A DNA stretch of 64,000 nucleotides from Lachnospiraceae bacterium (GTDB lineage Bacteria > Bacillota > Clostridia > Lachnospirales > Lachnospiraceae), in the NCBI GenBank assembly GCA_029053015.1, contig JAIDHX010000038.1, positions 62,001 through 126,000 of the forward strand. The letters are read 5' to 3'. The position numbers and the translations under genes are program-made. Shown piece after piece: positions 62,035 through 64,000 of the stretch. The notes under the pieces were generated by a model. The model searched no databases. It saw only the letters and a list, made by a program, of their open reading frames with translations, and had not been told where the DNA came from. The first letter of the stretch is position 1; every line of letters starts with the position of its first letter.

Positions 62035-62987
62035 AATGTCACACCCCATTCCTGCGAATCGTCGGTCTGATTTTCCGCACCAATTAAATTCATGTAATAG
62101 TTTTCCAGATTAATTTCTTTCATCTCAAAGGCAAGCAGTCCGATGTCATGCTTCACCGCCAGCGCGCTGTAATCGCTGACTCTGTCCACACGCTCCAGGA
62201 TATGGATGCAGTTGCCGGGCAGCACTTTGTAATTGCTGCACAAAAGCTCTGTCTCAAGCAGCGCGGCATAAGCCGCCGCATCCGTAACCTTGACCTCCAG
62301 AAAGGTACGGCACTTTTCCCTGAGCCTTTCCGCAGTCACTTCCTCCACCAGTTCACCCTTGTTCAAAAAACCATAATCGGTCGCAATATTCTCCAGTTCT
62401 GTCAGAATATGGCTGGAAATCAGGATGGTAACATTTTTTTCTTTATTCAGTTTTAACAAAAGATTTCGGATTTCAATAATGCCCGAAGGGTCAAGCCCGT
62501 TAATCGGCTCGTCTAAAATCAGAAACTCCGGCTCTCCCATCAAGGCAAGCGCAAGCCCGAGACGCTGCTTCATACCCAGCGATAAATTTTCAAACTTCTT
62601 TTTTGCCGCATGTTCCAGACCGACCATCCTCAACATTTCATCCACAATTTCCTTACCCGGAATGCCCCTCTGTATACGGTAATATTCCAGATTCTGCTTT
62701 GCAGTCAGTTTGGGATAAAAGCCCGGATTTTCAATGATGGCGCCCGTCCGCCCCCGCACCTTCCGATATCCTGCCTCATTGTCTTCGCCCAACAGCGTAA
62801 AGGTCCCGCTGTCCGCTCTTGTCTGTCCGGTTAAAACCTTTAAAAAAGTTGTTTTGCCGGCTCCGTTATTACCGACAAGACCGTAAATACTTCCTCTTTT
62901 TACAGTAATGTTTACATCCTTCAGCGCTGCTGTTTCGCCATACCGCTTATTCAGCTTTTGGGATTTTACAACAAATTCTAAACTCAT
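62031..62987 (-). CDS. ABC transporter ATP-binding protein (immunity/efflux type)
   Basis: 318 residues from the ATG 5 bases after GGAGG. Walker A GNNGAGKTTFLK, signature LSLGMKQRLGLALAL, Walker B FLILDEPINGLD and switch His in ISSHIL are intact; a C-terminal extension (about 220-318) is present, as in BcrA-type ATPases. Substrate, probably a peptide antibiotic or lipid, is inferred from the linked two-component system. Confidence 0.88.
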   Translation of the reverse strand: MSLEFVVKSQKLNKRYGETAALKDVNITVKRGSIYGLVGNNGAGKTTFLKVLTGQTRADSGTFTLLGEDNEAGYRKVRGRTGAIIENPGFYPKLTAKQNLEYYRIQRGIPGKEIVDEMLRMVGLEHAAKKKFENLSLGMKQRLGLALALMGEPEFLILDEPINGLDPSGIIEIRNLLLKLNKEKNVTILISSHILTELENIATDYGFLNKGELVEEVTAERLREKCRTFLEVKVTDAAAYAALLETELLCSNYKVLPGNCIHILERVDRVSDYSALAVKHDIGLLAFEMKEINLENYYMNLIGAENQTDDSQEWGVTL

Positions 62988-63079
62988 CTCTTCCTCCATT
63001 CCAAAGACTTTCGTGTGAATCCACACTTTCCTCCCGGTTATGTACCAAGCATACCCTTTACACTGTAAATAAGTCCTTT

Positions 63080-63108
63080 AGAAAGTTTAAAGAAATCGTA
63101 AAGTTTGC
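63080..63108. promoter_or_regulatory. Candidate response-regulator binding boxes
   Basis: Upstream of the ABC ATPase gene TTAAAG and GTAAAG start 11 bases apart (63087 and 63098 on the plus strand), and AAAGTTT occurs twice 18 bases apart. An 11-bp step is usual for OmpR-type regulators. Confidence 0.35.
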
Positions 63109-63121
63109 TTTTTATCACCTT

Positions 63122-63832
63122 CTACGCCATTTTAAACCCGATGCCCCATACCGTCTTTATGTATTCCTCTCCATCCGCGGCGGCAATCTTTTTGCGAAGG
63201 TTGCTGACATGCACGTTTACGGTATTATCCTCCCCATAATAGCCGCCCTGCCAAACCTGTTCGTACAGACTTTCCCGTGAATATACCTTTGACGGATTCT
63301 GCATCAACAGATAGAGAATGTCGAACTCATGCCCTGTCAGGGCGAGTGGCTGACCGTCCACCTTCACCTCCCGTGCTTCGGGATAAAGTTCCAGCTTTTT
63401 ATAATGGATAGCTGCTGCACTGTCATTGACACCCATATGCCGCCTGTATCTTCTGAGCGCCCCATTTACTCTTGCGATTACCTCTTCCTTTTCAAAAGGC
63501 TTTATCAGATAATCATCCGCGCCTGCATTCAAAACCTGAACCTTGTCCTCAAGGGCTGTTTTCGCAGAAATAACAATCAGGGGAATGTCGCTTCTTTTCC
63601 TGATTTCACGAATAAGATCCTCTCCCATAACGCCCGGCAGCATTAAATCGAGAAGTATCAGGTCATATTCCTTTGCTATGCCGTCCTCTTTTGCACCCGC
63701 AAAAAGCCGCAGCTCCGCCTCGCTTCCGGAAAACGCCGAAACCGTCTCATAGCCCTGACTCTTCATAATCCTTGTCAATATCTGATTGATATCTGCGTCA
63801 TCCTCCACAATCAGGATTTTCGTATCTGCCAT
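63122..63832 (-). CDS. OmpR-family response regulator
   Basis: 236 residues from MADTKIL; GGGAG lies upstream. Receiver domain has EDDADINQ, phosphoacceptor Asp in LILLDLMLPG (about 60) and KPFEKEE; the winged-helix effector domain has LTGHEFDILYLLMQNP and VNVHVSNLRKKI. It heads the operon ahead of the ABC pair and kinase. Confidence 0.92.
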   Translation of the reverse strand: MADTKILIVEDDADINQILTRIMKSQGYETVSAFSGSEAELRLFAGAKEDGIAKEYDLILLDLMLPGVMGEDLIREIRKRSDIPLIVISAKTALEDKVQVLNAGADDYLIKPFEKEEVIARVNGALRRYRRHMGVNDSAAAIHYKKLELYPEAREVKVDGQPLALTGHEFDILYLLMQNPSKVYSRESLYEQVWQGGYYGEDNTVNVHVSNLRKKIAAADGEEYIKTVWGIGFKMA

Positions 63833-63837
63833 GCTTC

Positions 63838-64000
63838 TTACTCCCTTTCCTGCCGCCGCAGCCACTCGCCCAATCCCAGCACGATAAACATCTGCGATAT
63901 ATTCATAATCTGCTGAAAGCTGAAAATATTGTTTATAGTATAGCTGAAAATGGCAAGACCACATGCCATACAAAGCGCACGGCCTGCTCTCGTCCGCAGA
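63838..64000 (-). CDS. C-terminal fragment of a membrane protein, cut by window edge
   Basis: The minus-strand frame ending at the TAA at 63838-63840 reads 54 codons including GLAIFSYTINNIFSFQQI and MFIVLGLGEWLRRQ, with hydrophobic helical character. The gene continues beyond the window and ends 6 bases before the response regulator start. Family not identifiable from this piece. Confidence 0.5.
   Translation of the reverse strand, partial: LRTRAGRALCMACGLAIFSYTINNIFSFQQIMNISQMFIVLGLGEWLRRQERE

Overview
The window looks like chromosome from a Gram-positive Clostridia, most probably a Lachnospiraceae-type gut anaerobe. This is inferred from gene content and style: strong AGGAGG-type ribosome sites, an FprA flavodiiron protein, GHKL/LytTR signalling, an ECF transporter S component, a TlpA/CcdA pair, a YhaM-type nuclease, WYL and MerR regulators and many short tight operons. 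No rRNA is present. One tRNA-Gly(CCC) is seen. No species can be named from the sequence alone.

Layout. 1-4416: AT-rich minus-strand cluster (start of a metallophosphoesterase, two GNAT acetyltransferases, an adenosine deaminase-like enzyme, a P-loop kinase, and a phospholipase C-like/tyrosine phosphatase fusion). 4444-18540: housekeeping and membrane genes, mostly minus strand: RlmD, YhaM-like nuclease, an HtrA-like protein with a degenerate catalytic triad, tRNA-Gly, FprA, a CcdA-TlpA thiol system, a heterodimeric ABC exporter, and an operon of O-acetylhomoserine sulfhydrylase plus a LytTR regulator and a soluble GHKL kinase. 18604-19746: a MazF/PemK-type toxin gene split by a coiled-coil insertion, followed immediately by a promoter and terminator that define a candidate small RNA. 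19775-22143: lipoprotein, membrane protein, Nudix hydrolase.

22501-39212 is the most striking region: a single-direction defence operon of about 16.7 kb. In transcription order it encodes a small HTH protein, a C5-cytosine methyltransferase, an OLD-family ATPase/TOPRIM nuclease, a SNF2 helicase (DrmD-like), a type III Mod-like methyltransferase, a type III Res-like helicase-nuclease, DrmA, DrmB, DrmC and a Vsr endonuclease. This is a DISARM core (DrmABC) mixing class 1 (SNF2) and class 2 (5mC methylase) hallmarks, with an embedded Mod-Res pair and an OLD nuclease that canonical DISARM lacks. A well-formed promoter with an inverted repeat between -35 and -10 precedes it. A decayed IS66 transposase lies just upstream, followed by a large SF1 helicase with a DUF2726-like C-terminus.

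43131-64000: regulators and small-molecule genes (WYL regulator, GyrI-like protein, MerR-ABC efflux operon), a tandemly duplicated small membrane-anchored protein next to an amidase, an ABC-F ATPase behind a long leader with a leader peptide and alternative hairpins (an attenuator), a phosphotransferase, a sugar isomerase-like protein, a phosphodiesterase, CoaBC with an ECF S component, and a two-component/ABC immunity-type operon. Four large intergenic palindromes (two near 10.2-10.4 kb and 58.9-59.1 kb, two at 59.9-60.3 kb) share a conserved core and look like one non-autonomous repeat family.
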